Assembly (NCBI RefSeq): GCF_009765835.1
Contig: NZ_LMUS01000001.1
Span: 1,386,400-1,450,399, forward strand
Direction: 5' to 3'
From: Granulicella sp. L56
Lineage (GTDB): Bacteria > Acidobacteriota > Terriglobia > Terriglobales > Acidobacteriaceae
DNA: 64,000 nt
Position 1 is the stretch's first letter; the number at the start of each line of letters is the position of its first letter. Shown here piece after piece: positions 33,010 through 40,717 of the stretch. The position numbers were made by a program, and so were the translations under genes. The notes below the pieces were generated by a model that saw only the letters and a program-made list of their open reading frames with translations, was not told the DNA's origin and ran no database searches.

Positions 33010-34029
33010 TTACATCGCAGGTGCTTCATCGATGTAGGTTTTTACCTCATCGTAAGACCACGATTTATCGCAACCGAGAACTTCCATGCGTAGAGAAAAT
33101 GCAAAGACGCCGCGCGGTGACAGTTCCGGCGCCGTTCCCGCCGCTATGGCTACGGCAAGGGAGCCGCATGGCGCGACCGTCGGCTCCATGGCAACGGCAT
33201 ATTGTTTCTGTTTCATGGGCCTATCCGGCCATCCCCCGTTGCAAAGCCATAGACCGAGATAGGGCAACACGCTCGTATCGAAATGCATCACCAGCGCCTG
33301 CTGTCGACGTGCGCGATACAGAGCGCAGATGCCGCGCGTAAGCCTGTCTGTATACAACATCTCGGCGGTTCCGTCGGACGCCTCCCCAACTCGATCCAGA
33401 GCAATTTTTCTGTCGCCATTGGCAACCAGTGGCCAGCTTATCGAGTCCTCAGTATGGTCTACGCGATCTCCACGAGAGTAGTGCAACCGCACCCTGTCAA
33501 TCTCTCGCGGCAGAATCAGCCGATCTCCGGCCTCCACTGCGAACAGCGGATGACACGCATAAAGAAAAGAAATCGGCATCTCCGCGAGGTTCTCAATCCG
33601 GTAGTCCAACTTGACCTCTGCGGCCTGCACGCGAAGCCTTCTGGTAAACGAGAGTGGGCGGCTGAAGCATTCTGTTGCCAGAAGCACATCGTTCGCGCCC
33701 TGCTGTGCAACGCGCCACGGATGTCTCCACAGGTCTCCGTGATCCGGCGCGCTGTCGCTCGCCACCTCAGGGCCGGACATCAAAACGGTAGGCAAACATT
33801 CATCCATGCCTGCGCAGTCCGACTCTTCAAACGTCGCATCGCTCGCAAACTGTGCCTTCGCGCCATAGTCGCTTCCACCGACCAGAAACTCCGTTCCAGT
33901 TCGCACGCAACGAATGGATGCGAGCCGCCCGCCGTTATCCGGTAGTACGTCCACGCAAAGATCCTTGCTCTGCATTCGAATTGACTTCCCTATCGTCCGG
34001 GTTGCGAAAGGTATATCAGAAAATGGCAA
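33010..34029 (-). CDS. Aldose 1-epimerase-like (galactose mutarotase superfamily) protein
   Basis: A 339-residue cytoplasmic-looking protein with the mutarotase-like all-beta pattern: VDVLPDNGGRLASIRCVRTGTEFLVGG, DECLPTV, HGDLWRHPWRV, LDYRIENLAEMPISFLYACHPLFAVEAGD. The GD.WR.PW and acidic/histidine-rich positions fit the carbohydrate-binding cleft of this superfamily. True epimerase activity is not shown. The frame begins with TTG 34029, which has GGAGG four bases before it; ATG 33975 is the alternative and has a poorer ribosome site. It stands alone between sensory set 2 and the chloride channel genes. Confidence 0.7.
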   Translation of the reverse strand: MPFSDIPFATRTIGKSIRMQSKDLCVDVLPDNGGRLASIRCVRTGTEFLVGGSDYGAKAQFASDATFEESDCAGMDECLPTVLMSGPEVASDSAPDHGDLWRHPWRVAQQGANDVLLATECFSRPLSFTRRLRVQAAEVKLDYRIENLAEMPISFLYACHPLFAVEAGDRLILPREIDRVRLHYSRGDRVDHTEDSISWPLVANGDRKIALDRVGEASDGTAEMLYTDRLTRGICALYRARRQQALVMHFDTSVLPYLGLWLCNGGWPDRPMKQKQYAVAMEPTVAPCGSLAVAIAAGTAPELSPRGVFAFSLRMEVLGCDKSWSYDEVKTYIDEAPAM

Positions 34030-34063
34030 TAGTCCTCCAAAAAGTCACACACTACCGACACTC

Positions 34064-35878
34064 TCAAGCCTTACTCTTGGCCACCACTTCTCGGGTCTCT
34101 TCTTCCATCAGCCAGCGACGAAGCTGCAGAATGTCATTCGCTCGCGCAATTCCAATCGGTTTGCGTGAGCCATGCGACTGCACCACAACGACATTCTCAA
34201 TGTTCTTTAGCAGCATATCGCGGTTCACCTGGTCGACGGCCTCCTCCGGATAGGCCAGCACGTAGTCTTGCCGCGCCAGCTCGCGCATCTTGAAGTGATG
34301 GTCCGGTGGCTCGATCTTCAATAGATCATGCGCCTCTACGATCCCAACCAGAGACCCATCCTTTTCCACTACCGGCATGAGTCCTATGCCGTTCCCAGGA
34401 ACAAGCGCCGTCAGTACGGTCCGCAACTCCTCGTCCGCATCGATCACGTTGAACTGCTTCTGCATGATCTGATCAATCCGCGCTCGCATTAGCACCGGCA
34501 CTGAGTAGTCCTGCAAAATGATCAGCCCTCGCTTGACCAGCTTCCCCGTCATGATCGAATCGCGACTGAACAGCCGCACGAACCCATCTGAAACCATCAC
34601 GCAGACAATCAGCGGAAGCAGCGCATTCGGATTATGGCTTAGCTCAAACAGAAATACGATGCTCGTAAATGGAGCGCGTGCAATTCCCCCAAACACTGCC
34701 GCCATCGCCACCAGCGCATAGAACGCCGGGTTGCTGACCAGATGCGGAAAGATATGCTGAAAGCCAATCGCGAACGTCGCTCCTATACCGCCGCCCACAA
34801 TCAGCGACGGAGCAAATACACCGCCTGTCGTTCCCGATCCCAGGGAAATCACCAGCGCCCAAAACTTCGCTACCGAGATCCCCAGCAGCTTGCTCATTGT
34901 CAGCCGGTCATTCAACATATCGCGGATCGTGTCGTATCCGGTGCCAAAGACCTGCGGATAAAAATATCCAATGACTCCTAGAATTAGCGCGCCAATCGCA
35001 GGCGACCAGATCAAGGCATGTTTGAGCGGAAGCTCATCGAAGAAATCTTCTGTCCACGCCAGCGCGCGAATCATCGCCAGGCCGACGATTCCCATCAGAA
35101 TGCCCATGAGTCCAAACAGCCAAAGCTCATTCATGCTGGTCAGCTTGAAAGCCGGTGTAGGAAATAGCGGAGTCCATCCAACGAAATGAATGCGCACTCC
35201 AGTAGCCACCGCGGCCGCAAGCGCCACAGGAATGAACGACCGCGCTCGCAGTTCGAACAGCAACAACTCAATGGCCACCAGAATTCCCGCTAGCGGCGCG
35301 GTAAAAGTAGCAGCCATGCCAGCGGCCGCGCCCGATGCAAGCAGCACACGTCGATAGTACGGCGTCAGCCCTACGGCCTGTCCGAAGAGCGATCCGAAGG
35401 CCGCGCCCGTCTGAATGATGGGCCCTTCCGCCCCGAACGGTCCGCCCGTCCCGATTGCAAGCGCGGTAGCCAGCGGCTTCAGCAACGCCACCCTAATCCG
35501 CATCCGGCTGTGCCCAAACAGGACTGCCTCCATCGCCTCAGGAATCCCATGTCCCTTCAGCGTCGGCTCCCAGTAGTGCACCATGATGCCGACCAGCAGT
35601 CCTCCAATCGGCGGAATCAGAATCACCCACAAACCCAGATGGTTATAGGCAGGGTTCGTAATCGCGAACGACACCTTGCCATAGAAAAACAGGTTCGTAA
35701 AAAGGTAGATCAGCTCCAGCAGGCCTTCGGCCACCAGACCGCCGATGAGTCCGACAAGCAATGCGTAACCGCAGATCTTGATGACCTCCGGCTCAAGTGC
35801 CACACCAAACTGACTCTTCTTCTGGGGTTTACTTTCAGGGTTTGGCGGCGTCACTGCAGTGAAGGGATAATCGGCCAT
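34064..35878 (-). CDS. ClC-family chloride channel/antiporter with C-terminal CBS pair (1)
   Basis: A 604-residue integral membrane protein. It carries the ClC selectivity motifs GHGIPEA, GGPFGAEGP (with the gating glutamate) and GGVFAPSLIVGG, and about ten or more membrane helices. Two CBS domains follow (MQKQFNVIDADEELRTVL to GIVEAHDLLKI; MRELARQDYVLAYPEEAVDQ to GIARANDILQL), which usually bind adenine nucleotides. It moves chloride or fluoride, by channel or proton exchange; I cannot tell which. GGAGG six bases before the ATG supports the start. The second ClC gene follows a 137-base gap upstream on the same strand. Confidence 0.93.
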   Translation of the reverse strand: MADYPFTAVTPPNPESKPQKKSQFGVALEPEVIKICGYALLVGLIGGLVAEGLLELIYLFTNLFFYGKVSFAITNPAYNHLGLWVILIPPIGGLLVGIMVHYWEPTLKGHGIPEAMEAVLFGHSRMRIRVALLKPLATALAIGTGGPFGAEGPIIQTGAAFGSLFGQAVGLTPYYRRVLLASGAAAGMAATFTAPLAGILVAIELLLFELRARSFIPVALAAAVATGVRIHFVGWTPLFPTPAFKLTSMNELWLFGLMGILMGIVGLAMIRALAWTEDFFDELPLKHALIWSPAIGALILGVIGYFYPQVFGTGYDTIRDMLNDRLTMSKLLGISVAKFWALVISLGSGTTGGVFAPSLIVGGGIGATFAIGFQHIFPHLVSNPAFYALVAMAAVFGGIARAPFTSIVFLFELSHNPNALLPLIVCVMVSDGFVRLFSRDSIMTGKLVKRGLIILQDYSVPVLMRARIDQIMQKQFNVIDADEELRTVLTALVPGNGIGLMPVVEKDGSLVGIVEAHDLLKIEPPDHHFKMRELARQDYVLAYPEEAVDQVNRDMLLKNIENVVVVQSHGSRKPIGIARANDILQLRRWLMEEETREVVAKSKA

Positions 35879-36015
35879 CGGAAACCTCCGCTCTTCGTTA
35901 TCAGCATCCCGAACCGATCAAAGATCGATCCGGCAAAACGCAATGCAGAGAGCCAGCCCGGATGGCCAATCAAATTCTCGACAGCAGGATTGCAGAATCC
36001 TGCCGCGATGTCAGC

Positions 36016-37827
36016 TCATGACACCAGGCTGTGCTCCTTCGATACCGCTTCAAGACTTGCCTGTGTCGGCGCGTCCCTGCGCGTCTTCAACGCCTGCAAA
36101 ATATCCGTCTTCGTCACAATGCCTTCCAGCTTTCCTGCAGCGGAGGTCACCAGCAACATGTGCTGTCGATGCTCACTGAGCAGCAGTCGCAGCGCTTCCA
36201 TCACATCGCAGTCAGAAGACACTCTCGCAACATGTCGATTGGTAAGCTCTCGAACCCTCGTTGTCTCCCACCTCTGGGTAGGCACCTTCGCAACAGACCA
36301 CACATCGACGACCCCAAGCAACTCGTCCTCTTCGAAGACCGGAAACGTGGAGTGGTGATAGTGCGGAGAGAGCAACTCCGTAAACTCGCGCAGTGTCAGC
36401 GCAGCCTGCACCGATATCACCTTCTGCTGCATCACGCTGCCTACAATCACATGCCGCAGCTCCTGCACCCTGACGCCTTCGTGCAGCCGTTGATCGCCCG
36501 AAGCCGACGCATCTCCCGACACCGCATACGCTACGGCCGAGCCGATCAGCGCCGGAATAATGAACGCGTGTCCGCCCGTAGCTTCAGCGACGAACACGAC
36601 CGCCGCTAACGGTGTCTTATACCCTGCGGCGATAAATGCGGCCATACCTACGGCTGCATATAGTTCGACCGAAGAGCTGTGAACAACGGCCTGCGCAAAG
36701 GCGACGCCAAAGCTGCCGCCGGTTAGAAATAACGGGACGAACAATGCGCTCACGCCACCCACGCCCAGGGTAAATGCGCTGGCCGCGAGTTTGAGCACGC
36801 CAAACATTACCAACTCCAGCGTGCTGTGGTGCATGCCGAGGATCATCCCGACAGCCTCATAGTTGGGGCCGATCGGGACCAGCGTGCCGTGAAAGAAGTA
36901 CAGGAAGATCAGGCCGCATATTCCGGTCAAAAATCCGCCGATCGCCATCTTCACCCAATGCGGGAGAGAAGACTTGACGAAGAACACGCGCAGCCGGCGG
37001 AACGTGATCACAAATGCCATCGCGATGAGGCCGATCAACAATCCGAGCAGCGCGCTCCATACAAGATCTCGCCCCGTAAACGACGTGGAGCTGGCAAAGT
37101 CGAACAGCGGTGCTCCGCCGAGAAACGAGCTCAGCGTGATGTATGACACCACCGAAGCAATCAGCGACGGCACCAGTGCTTCATGCGCCAGATCATCTTT
37201 ATAAGGCATCTCCAACGCGAAGACGATACCGGTCAAAGGAGCGCGGAAGACCGCCGACATACCCGCCGCCGCGCCGCAGATCAGCATGATGCGACGGTCC
37301 CGCGTATCCAGACGCAGCCAGCGCAGCTTTGCCCATAGCCACGAGCCGATGGCCGCGCCACCATAGATACTCGGGCCTTCGAGCGCCGTGCTGCCTCCAA
37401 AGGCTACGGTCGTAATCGCCGCCAGCAGCTTGGGCAAAAACGCCCGCATGTTAATGTCGCCCTGATGCTCGTGGTACGAGCGAATGACTTCTTCGGTCGA
37501 ATGCTCATCCGGGTCCGGCGTCAGAAACTGCATGATCAGGCCCGTAACCGCGAACGCGGCCACCAGCCCCGGCACGATTGCCCAATGATGTCCCAGATAG
37601 TAGGCCAGCACCACCGGCCAAACCTTACCCAGCACAATGATGGCGATAGCAGTAATGGCCAGTCCCGTGGTCACGCCGATGATGGGAGCGATGATCAGCC
37701 ATTTATGCAGGTCGCGCGAGTATGTCGCGGTAAGGTCTTCATGCACCAACGGCATGTACTTGCGTAACAGGGGATGCCTCAGCACCCAGTTATCTCTTCT
37801 CGTCTTGATGGTTTGCGTCTGGTCCAT
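36016..37827 (-). CDS. ClC-family chloride channel/antiporter with C-terminal CBS pair (2)
   Basis: A 603-residue ClC homologue only distantly similar to its neighbour. FGGSTALEGPSIYGGAAIG provides the gating-glutamate loop, and GVGGVSALFVPLFLTGGSFG the GxFxP-like segment with a changed residue (ALFVP). Two CBS domains are at the C-terminus (MQQKVISVQAALTLREF to GVVDVWSVAKV; RHVARVSSDCDVMEALR to GIVTKTDILQAL). The MarR gene lies 78 bases upstream on the same strand. Two non-identical neighbours of equal length suggest either a heterodimer or channels for different ions. Confidence 0.92.
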   Translation of the reverse strand: MDQTQTIKTRRDNWVLRHPLLRKYMPLVHEDLTATYSRDLHKWLIIAPIIGVTTGLAITAIAIIVLGKVWPVVLAYYLGHHWAIVPGLVAAFAVTGLIMQFLTPDPDEHSTEEVIRSYHEHQGDINMRAFLPKLLAAITTVAFGGSTALEGPSIYGGAAIGSWLWAKLRWLRLDTRDRRIMLICGAAAGMSAVFRAPLTGIVFALEMPYKDDLAHEALVPSLIASVVSYITLSSFLGGAPLFDFASSTSFTGRDLVWSALLGLLIGLIAMAFVITFRRLRVFFVKSSLPHWVKMAIGGFLTGICGLIFLYFFHGTLVPIGPNYEAVGMILGMHHSTLELVMFGVLKLAASAFTLGVGGVSALFVPLFLTGGSFGVAFAQAVVHSSSVELYAAVGMAAFIAAGYKTPLAAVVFVAEATGGHAFIIPALIGSAVAYAVSGDASASGDQRLHEGVRVQELRHVIVGSVMQQKVISVQAALTLREFTELLSPHYHHSTFPVFEEDELLGVVDVWSVAKVPTQRWETTRVRELTNRHVARVSSDCDVMEALRLLLSEHRQHMLLVTSAAGKLEGIVTKTDILQALKTRRDAPTQASLEAVSKEHSLVS

Positions 37828-37905
37828 TGATCTACTGTCGTTGCCTTTGCCGTTCCAACGGCGTTGAATATTCTCGAAATCTAAAACTCGTGAGCGGCTT
37901 TCGCG

Positions 37906-38382
37906 TCACACTGCTTTTTTCTTCACTTCAAGCACCTGTGCAGGCACCTTTGGCACCTTCATCAGGGCTTCTCTGGCAGCCTTAACCTCTTCTTTGTGCA
38001 GCTCCGTCAGCCGAGCAAGAATCTGCTCTCCCTGTGGAGTTAGCGAAACCAGAACAAATCTGCGATCTTGCGTGTCGTGCTCCTTGCGGACCAGACCACG
38101 TTGTGCGGCGCGCTCCACCAGACCTACGACGGAGTTGTGACGCTCCTGCAGAAATTCGGCCAGCTCCGAAACGGTCGCTGTTCCTCGCCCGGTATATCCG
38201 GCCACGCCGAGCATTAGTTGATGCTGTTGCGGTGTGACACCGCACTGCCGCGCAGCCTTTTCGCTGAATCGCAGGAATTTGCGGAGGTTATAGCGAAACC
38301 ATGCCAGATTCCGAATCGCATCATCGGCTTGAGTCTGAGCCGTTTCGGCTGGAAGCGCCTCGTAGGAAGATTGCGGCGTCAT
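37906..38382 (-). CDS. MarR-family transcriptional regulator
   Basis: A 158-residue winged-helix regulator: helices around NLRKFLRFSEKAARQCGVTPQQHQLML, recognition part ATVSELAEFLQERHNSVVGLVERAAQRGLV, and wing RKEHDTQDRRFVLVSLTPQGEQIL, all typical of MarR. The ATG at 38382 lacks a ribosome site. A TATACT ends only seven bases upstream of it, so the transcript may be leaderless. A MarR-type inverted repeat covers the expected -35 region. It probably represses itself and perhaps the ClC genes downstream on the same strand. Confidence 0.92.
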   Translation of the reverse strand: MTPQSSYEALPAETAQTQADDAIRNLAWFRYNLRKFLRFSEKAARQCGVTPQQHQLMLGVAGYTGRGTATVSELAEFLQERHNSVVGLVERAAQRGLVRKEHDTQDRRFVLVSLTPQGEQILARLTELHKEEVKAAREALMKVPKVPAQVLEVKKKAV

Positions 38383-38388
38383 AGGGAT

Positions 38389-38432
38389 AGTATATCGCAA
38401 CGGGATTCAATATACATCCCATCATGATGTAT
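38389..38432 (-). promoter_or_regulatory. Putative MarR promoter (-10) and autoregulatory operator
   Basis: On the minus strand TATACT lies at 38394-38389. The inverted repeat ATACATC-N7-GATGTAT (38412-38432) overlaps where the -35 element would be. Both the size and the place fit a MarR-dimer site for autorepression. Confidence 0.5.
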
Positions 38433-38519
38433 TAAAGGTGAAGCAGCCGCCCATAATGGAACTGACACTTCGTTTCTTTTGCAGGGGGACACCCCCCGGG
38501 TATCTAGCCTAGAAGTCAA

Positions 38520-38569
38520 ATGGTTGCAATGAGTTAGCGAGATTTAATTCGCTAAAATATTGCAACCAT
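38520..38569. repeat. 50-bp nested inverted repeat between marR and the insertion sequence
   Basis: ATGGTTGCAAT (38520-38530) pairs with ATTGCAACCAT (38559-38569), and inside it TTAGCGA (38534-38540) pairs with TCGCTAA (38549-38555). The result is a long hairpin with a small asymmetric interruption. No gene is visible in 38433-38680. It could be a recombination or protein-binding site, or an RNA hairpin; nothing in the sequence decides this. Confidence 0.55.
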
Positions 38570-38680
38570 GAGAGTTACAGCTAAAATATTGATTTCAAAA
38601 GGGAAAGCCCCATCGGTTGAGCTGAAGCTCTTCTTTTTTGATCTACTACCTATAGTTTAGCCAATCGCGTGAAACTCTTT

Positions 38681-38702
38681 CGGGACTAGGTATTTGTTGC
38701 AA
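38681..38702 (+). repeat. Left terminal inverted repeat of the insertion sequence
   Basis: CGGGACTAGG followed by TATTTGTTGCAA; matches the right end in reverse complement. Preceded by the duplicated target AACTCTTT. Confidence 0.92.
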
Positions 38703-38751
38703 GGGGCAGCGGAATGGAGGTCGCATGATTCCAGCGACTTCTAAACGCGGC

Positions 38752-38868
38752 CTACTTCTTAGCAGGTTTCTTCAGGAGCGCGTCGATAGCTACCTGCGGG
38801 TCAGTAATGACGAGGCGTTCTTCCTTCGGTCCGCGCTTACCTTTGGGGGATTTCTTCGTCTTGGGCAT
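38752..38868 (-). CDS. 38-residue basic passenger protein of the insertion sequence
   Basis: A short minus-strand frame found by hand: MPKTKKSPKGKRGPKEERLV then ITDPQVAIDALLKKPAKK and a TAG at 38752-38754. The N-terminal half is strongly basic, with KGKRGPK; the C-terminal half could form one amphipathic helix. It lies 40 bases after the tRNA gene on the same strand and inside the transposon ends. There is no strong ribosome site. Similar short lysine-rich proteins are, as far as I recall, common beside IS1595-type transposases, but the function is unknown; nucleic acid binding is a guess. Confidence 0.6.
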   Translation of the reverse strand: MPKTKKSPKGKRGPKEERLVITDPQVAIDALLKKPAKK

Positions 38869-38908
38869 AGGGTATTATCATCTACTTGGTACTTGGTTGG
38901 GGAGAAGG

Positions 38909-38996
38909 TGGTCCCCCAGCCGGGGATCGGACCCGGACGCCCGGAATGGGCACTCGGTTGCAAACCGAGCCTGTCTGCCATTTCCAGCACTGGGGG
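38909..38996 (-). tRNA. Class II (leucine-type) tRNA with UGC anticodon, carried by the insertion sequence
   Basis: An 88-nt minus-strand gene folds as a full cloverleaf. Acceptor CCCCCAG/CTGGGGG (7 bp), D stem CTG/CAG with loop GAAATGGCAGA (containing GG), anticodon stem CTCGG/CCGAG with loop TTTGCAA (anticodon TGC). The long variable arm has GCCC/GGGC around ATTCC, and the T stem is CCGGG/CCCGG with loop TCCGATC. Discriminator A is followed by encoded CCA (38911-38909). The D loop and long arm match tRNA-Leu, not tRNA-Ser. UGC, however, reads the alanine codon GCA. The T loop has C where the universal T55 is expected, so function is uncertain. It starts three bases after the hairpin ending the 151-residue gene. 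Confidence 0.75.
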
Positions 38997-39024
38997 ACAA
39001 AAGGGCACCTTTGCGGGTGCCCTT
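38997..39024 (-). terminator. Intrinsic terminator of the 151-residue passenger gene
   Basis: AAGGGCACC (39001-39009) and GGTGCCCTT (39016-39024) form a perfect 9-bp stem with a six-base loop. On the minus strand it follows the stop codon at 39031 and is followed by TTG-T, so with the closing TT there is a short T run. The tRNA gene begins immediately after, so read-through or a separate promoter must supply it. Confidence 0.7.
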
Positions 39025-39030
39025 AACTCT

Positions 39031-39486
39031 TTAAAACGGAATATCGTCATCCGTGATCTCGTCGGACTTGGGATCGTAGCTTGGCCCTCGCCAACTTACA
39101 TTTCCAGCCCCATCAACAATCTTGTCGATCTTTTTCTTCTCGGCCAGCCGCGAAAGAACCGAGTGTGCCGACGCGGCTGCGTTCTTTTGGCCGGGCAGAT
39201 CAAAGCCGATGCTTTCCAGTTTGTGCAGCACGGCTTGGGTGGATACGCTGCCCTTCTCCACTGTCATCACCTCCAAGCACGCCTCCGTAATTCCAAGGGT
39301 ATCGGTGAATGGTTTTTCACTGCACAGCGCGGCAAGCGCTGTGATCGTCTTGCGGAGGCGACTGATCTGATCCGTCAGCTTGTACTGCTCAAGTTGAATC
39401 TCATTCAACCGCTCCGTAGCGCGGTCAAATGCCGTCCTCGCGTCCTTGAGAGCCAATTTATAAGTCTTGAGTTCAGATTCTTCCAT
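39031..39486 (-). CDS. 151-residue passenger protein: coiled coil plus winged-helix-like domain
   Basis: Not recognised as a named family. Residues 1-55 (ESELKTYKLALKDARTAFDR to ISRLRKTITALAAL) have heptad-like spacing of a coiled coil. Residues about 65-130 (GITEACLEVMTVEKGSVSTQ, AVLHKLESIGFDL, SAHSVLSRLAEKKKIDKI, GNVSWRG) look like a helix-turn-helix/winged-helix unit with a wing. The tail is acidic (DEITDDDIPF), similar in style to single-stranded-DNA-binding-protein tails. It is divergent from the small protein at 39504, which is also coiled-coil-like. Cargo of the element; a regulatory or target-selection role is only a guess. Confidence 0.75.
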   Translation of the reverse strand: MEESELKTYKLALKDARTAFDRATERLNEIQLEQYKLTDQISRLRKTITALAALCSEKPFTDTLGITEACLEVMTVEKGSVSTQAVLHKLESIGFDLPGQKNAAASAHSVLSRLAEKKKIDKIVDGAGNVSWRGPSYDPKSDEITDDDIPF

Positions 39487-39503
39487 GGAATGGAGATTAT
39501 GCT

Positions 39504-39695
39504 ATGTCTATAATTAAGTCAACACGTTCAGAAATCGCCTCAGAAAGCCATGTCAATCAATGGGATAAGGCCATAAAAGACGCCAGAGTGGAGTTGCACG
39601 ATGCTGAGGTGAAGGTGATCCGCCTGAGATCCGCTATCCGTACCTTTACAGAGAATAAGAAATTAGGGGTAACATGGCCTGAAATCAATGATTAA
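39504..39695 (+). CDS. 63-residue passenger protein, coiled-coil-like
   Basis: MSIIKSTRSEIASESHVNQW followed by DKAIKDARVELHDAEVKVIRLRSAIRTF, a charged helix with heptad spacing, ending ENKKLGVTWPEIND. It resembles the N-terminal helix of the neighbouring 151-residue protein and is divergent from it (17-base gap). It precedes the transposase by 58 bases on the same strand, so the two may be co-transcribed. Function unknown. Confidence 0.55.
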   Translation: MSIIKSTRSEIASESHVNQWDKAIKDARVELHDAEVKVIRLRSAIRTFTENKKLGVTWPEIND

Positions 39696-39753
39696 AGATA
39701 AATGTCTACCGATTTATCTTGATATTTATTGAAACACTTGCTATTCTCTTGAC

Positions 39754-40713
39754 ATGCGAAAGAGCAAGTCAGTTGTCCTCGAAGCGTTACGGCAGGCGGC
39801 GGTCAGCGAACCTTTGGCGGTCGCATTCCTCGAAAAAGAGCGGTGGGGGGATACCCCATGCTGCCCACGGTGCGGAGACATGAACGTATATCAGATGATG
39901 ACCGGCGAAGAGCGCAATAAGGACTATCGCTGGCGGTGCCGTGGCTGCAAAGCGATGTATACCGTCCGCACCGGTACGCCGCTTGAGGAGACGCGGTTGC
40001 CGCTCAAGGTTTGGGTGTTTGCGATCTGGAAAGCAGCAAGCGGAAAGAAGGGCTACAGCGCGTTGCAGCTATCACGCGAGATGGAGATTACGCACAAGTC
40101 CGCGCTCTTCGTGTTGCGCCGCATCCGTCATGGACTAGGCGAAGTGAATCCGCCGAAGCTCACGGGCACCGTTGAAATCGATGAGGTATACATTGGCGGT
40201 CGCCCTCGCTATCGCGGGGTTTCAAAGCGTGGGCATGGAGCGGACAAGATGCCAGTTCTCGGGATGGTGCAACGTGGCGGCGATGTTCGGTTCCGTGCAA
40301 TGAATCGAATCACCGCGGGGAACGTGAATCGAGTGATCCAAGAGAATGCAGACCGTTCCTGCCGGATCATCACAGATGAAATGAATATCTACCGCCCCAT
40401 CGGGCGTCAGTTCGAGGGCGGCCACGGCTATGTCAAACACAGCGCGAAAGAGTATGTGAAGCCGGGCACGGACATTCACAGCAACACAATTGAGGGCGTG
40501 TTCTCGCTTATCCAACGCGGCCTGATGGGCACCTTCCACTCTGTCACGCGCAAACATCTGCCGAACTACTTGAACGAATTTCAATTCCGTTGGAACACTC
40601 GTTATGTGAACGACGATGAGCGGGTACAGGCGGCGATCAAAAAGATGGACGGAAAGCGGCTCACCTATCGGGAGTCCGTAGACGCTCCGCCCTATGAGGC
40701 GGCGATATGGTAA
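39754..40713 (+). CDS. IS1595-family (ISXO2-like) transposase
   Basis: A 319-residue DDE-type transposase. The N-terminal zinc ribbon has CPRCGDMNVY and a second CRGCKAMYTVRTGT; a helix-turn-helix region follows (YSALQLSREMEITHKSALFVLRRIRHG). The catalytic domain has EIDEVYIGGRPRYRG (first D), CRIITDEMNIYRPIG (second D) and HSNTIEGVFSLIQRGLMGTFH (N/E of the ISXO2 type). Full length with no stops, so the element is probably active. The stop lies 26 bases before the right end. Confidence 0.96.
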   Translation: MRKSKSVVLEALRQAAVSEPLAVAFLEKERWGDTPCCPRCGDMNVYQMMTGEERNKDYRWRCRGCKAMYTVRTGTPLEETRLPLKVWVFAIWKAASGKKGYSALQLSREMEITHKSALFVLRRIRHGLGEVNPPKLTGTVEIDEVYIGGRPRYRGVSKRGHGADKMPVLGMVQRGGDVRFRAMNRITAGNVNRVIQENADRSCRIITDEMNIYRPIGRQFEGGHGYVKHSAKEYVKPGTDIHSNTIEGVFSLIQRGLMGTFHSVTRKHLPNYLNEFQFRWNTRYVNDDERVQAAIKKMDGKRLTYRESVDAPPYEAAIW

Positions 40714-40717
40714 CGGA

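Noticed and set aside
38909..38998. Alternative reading of the transposon tRNA with a 9-bp acceptor stem, like an unusual allo-tRNA
   Set aside because: Extending the acceptor to 9 bp leaves no discriminator or CCA. With 7 bp all parts including A73 and CCA fit a standard class II tRNA.
38725..39513. Plus-strand open frame of 262 codons in the left half of the insertion sequence
   Set aside because: It runs across a tRNA gene, a terminator and the 151-residue gene, all on the minus strand, and its translation shows no protein-like pattern.
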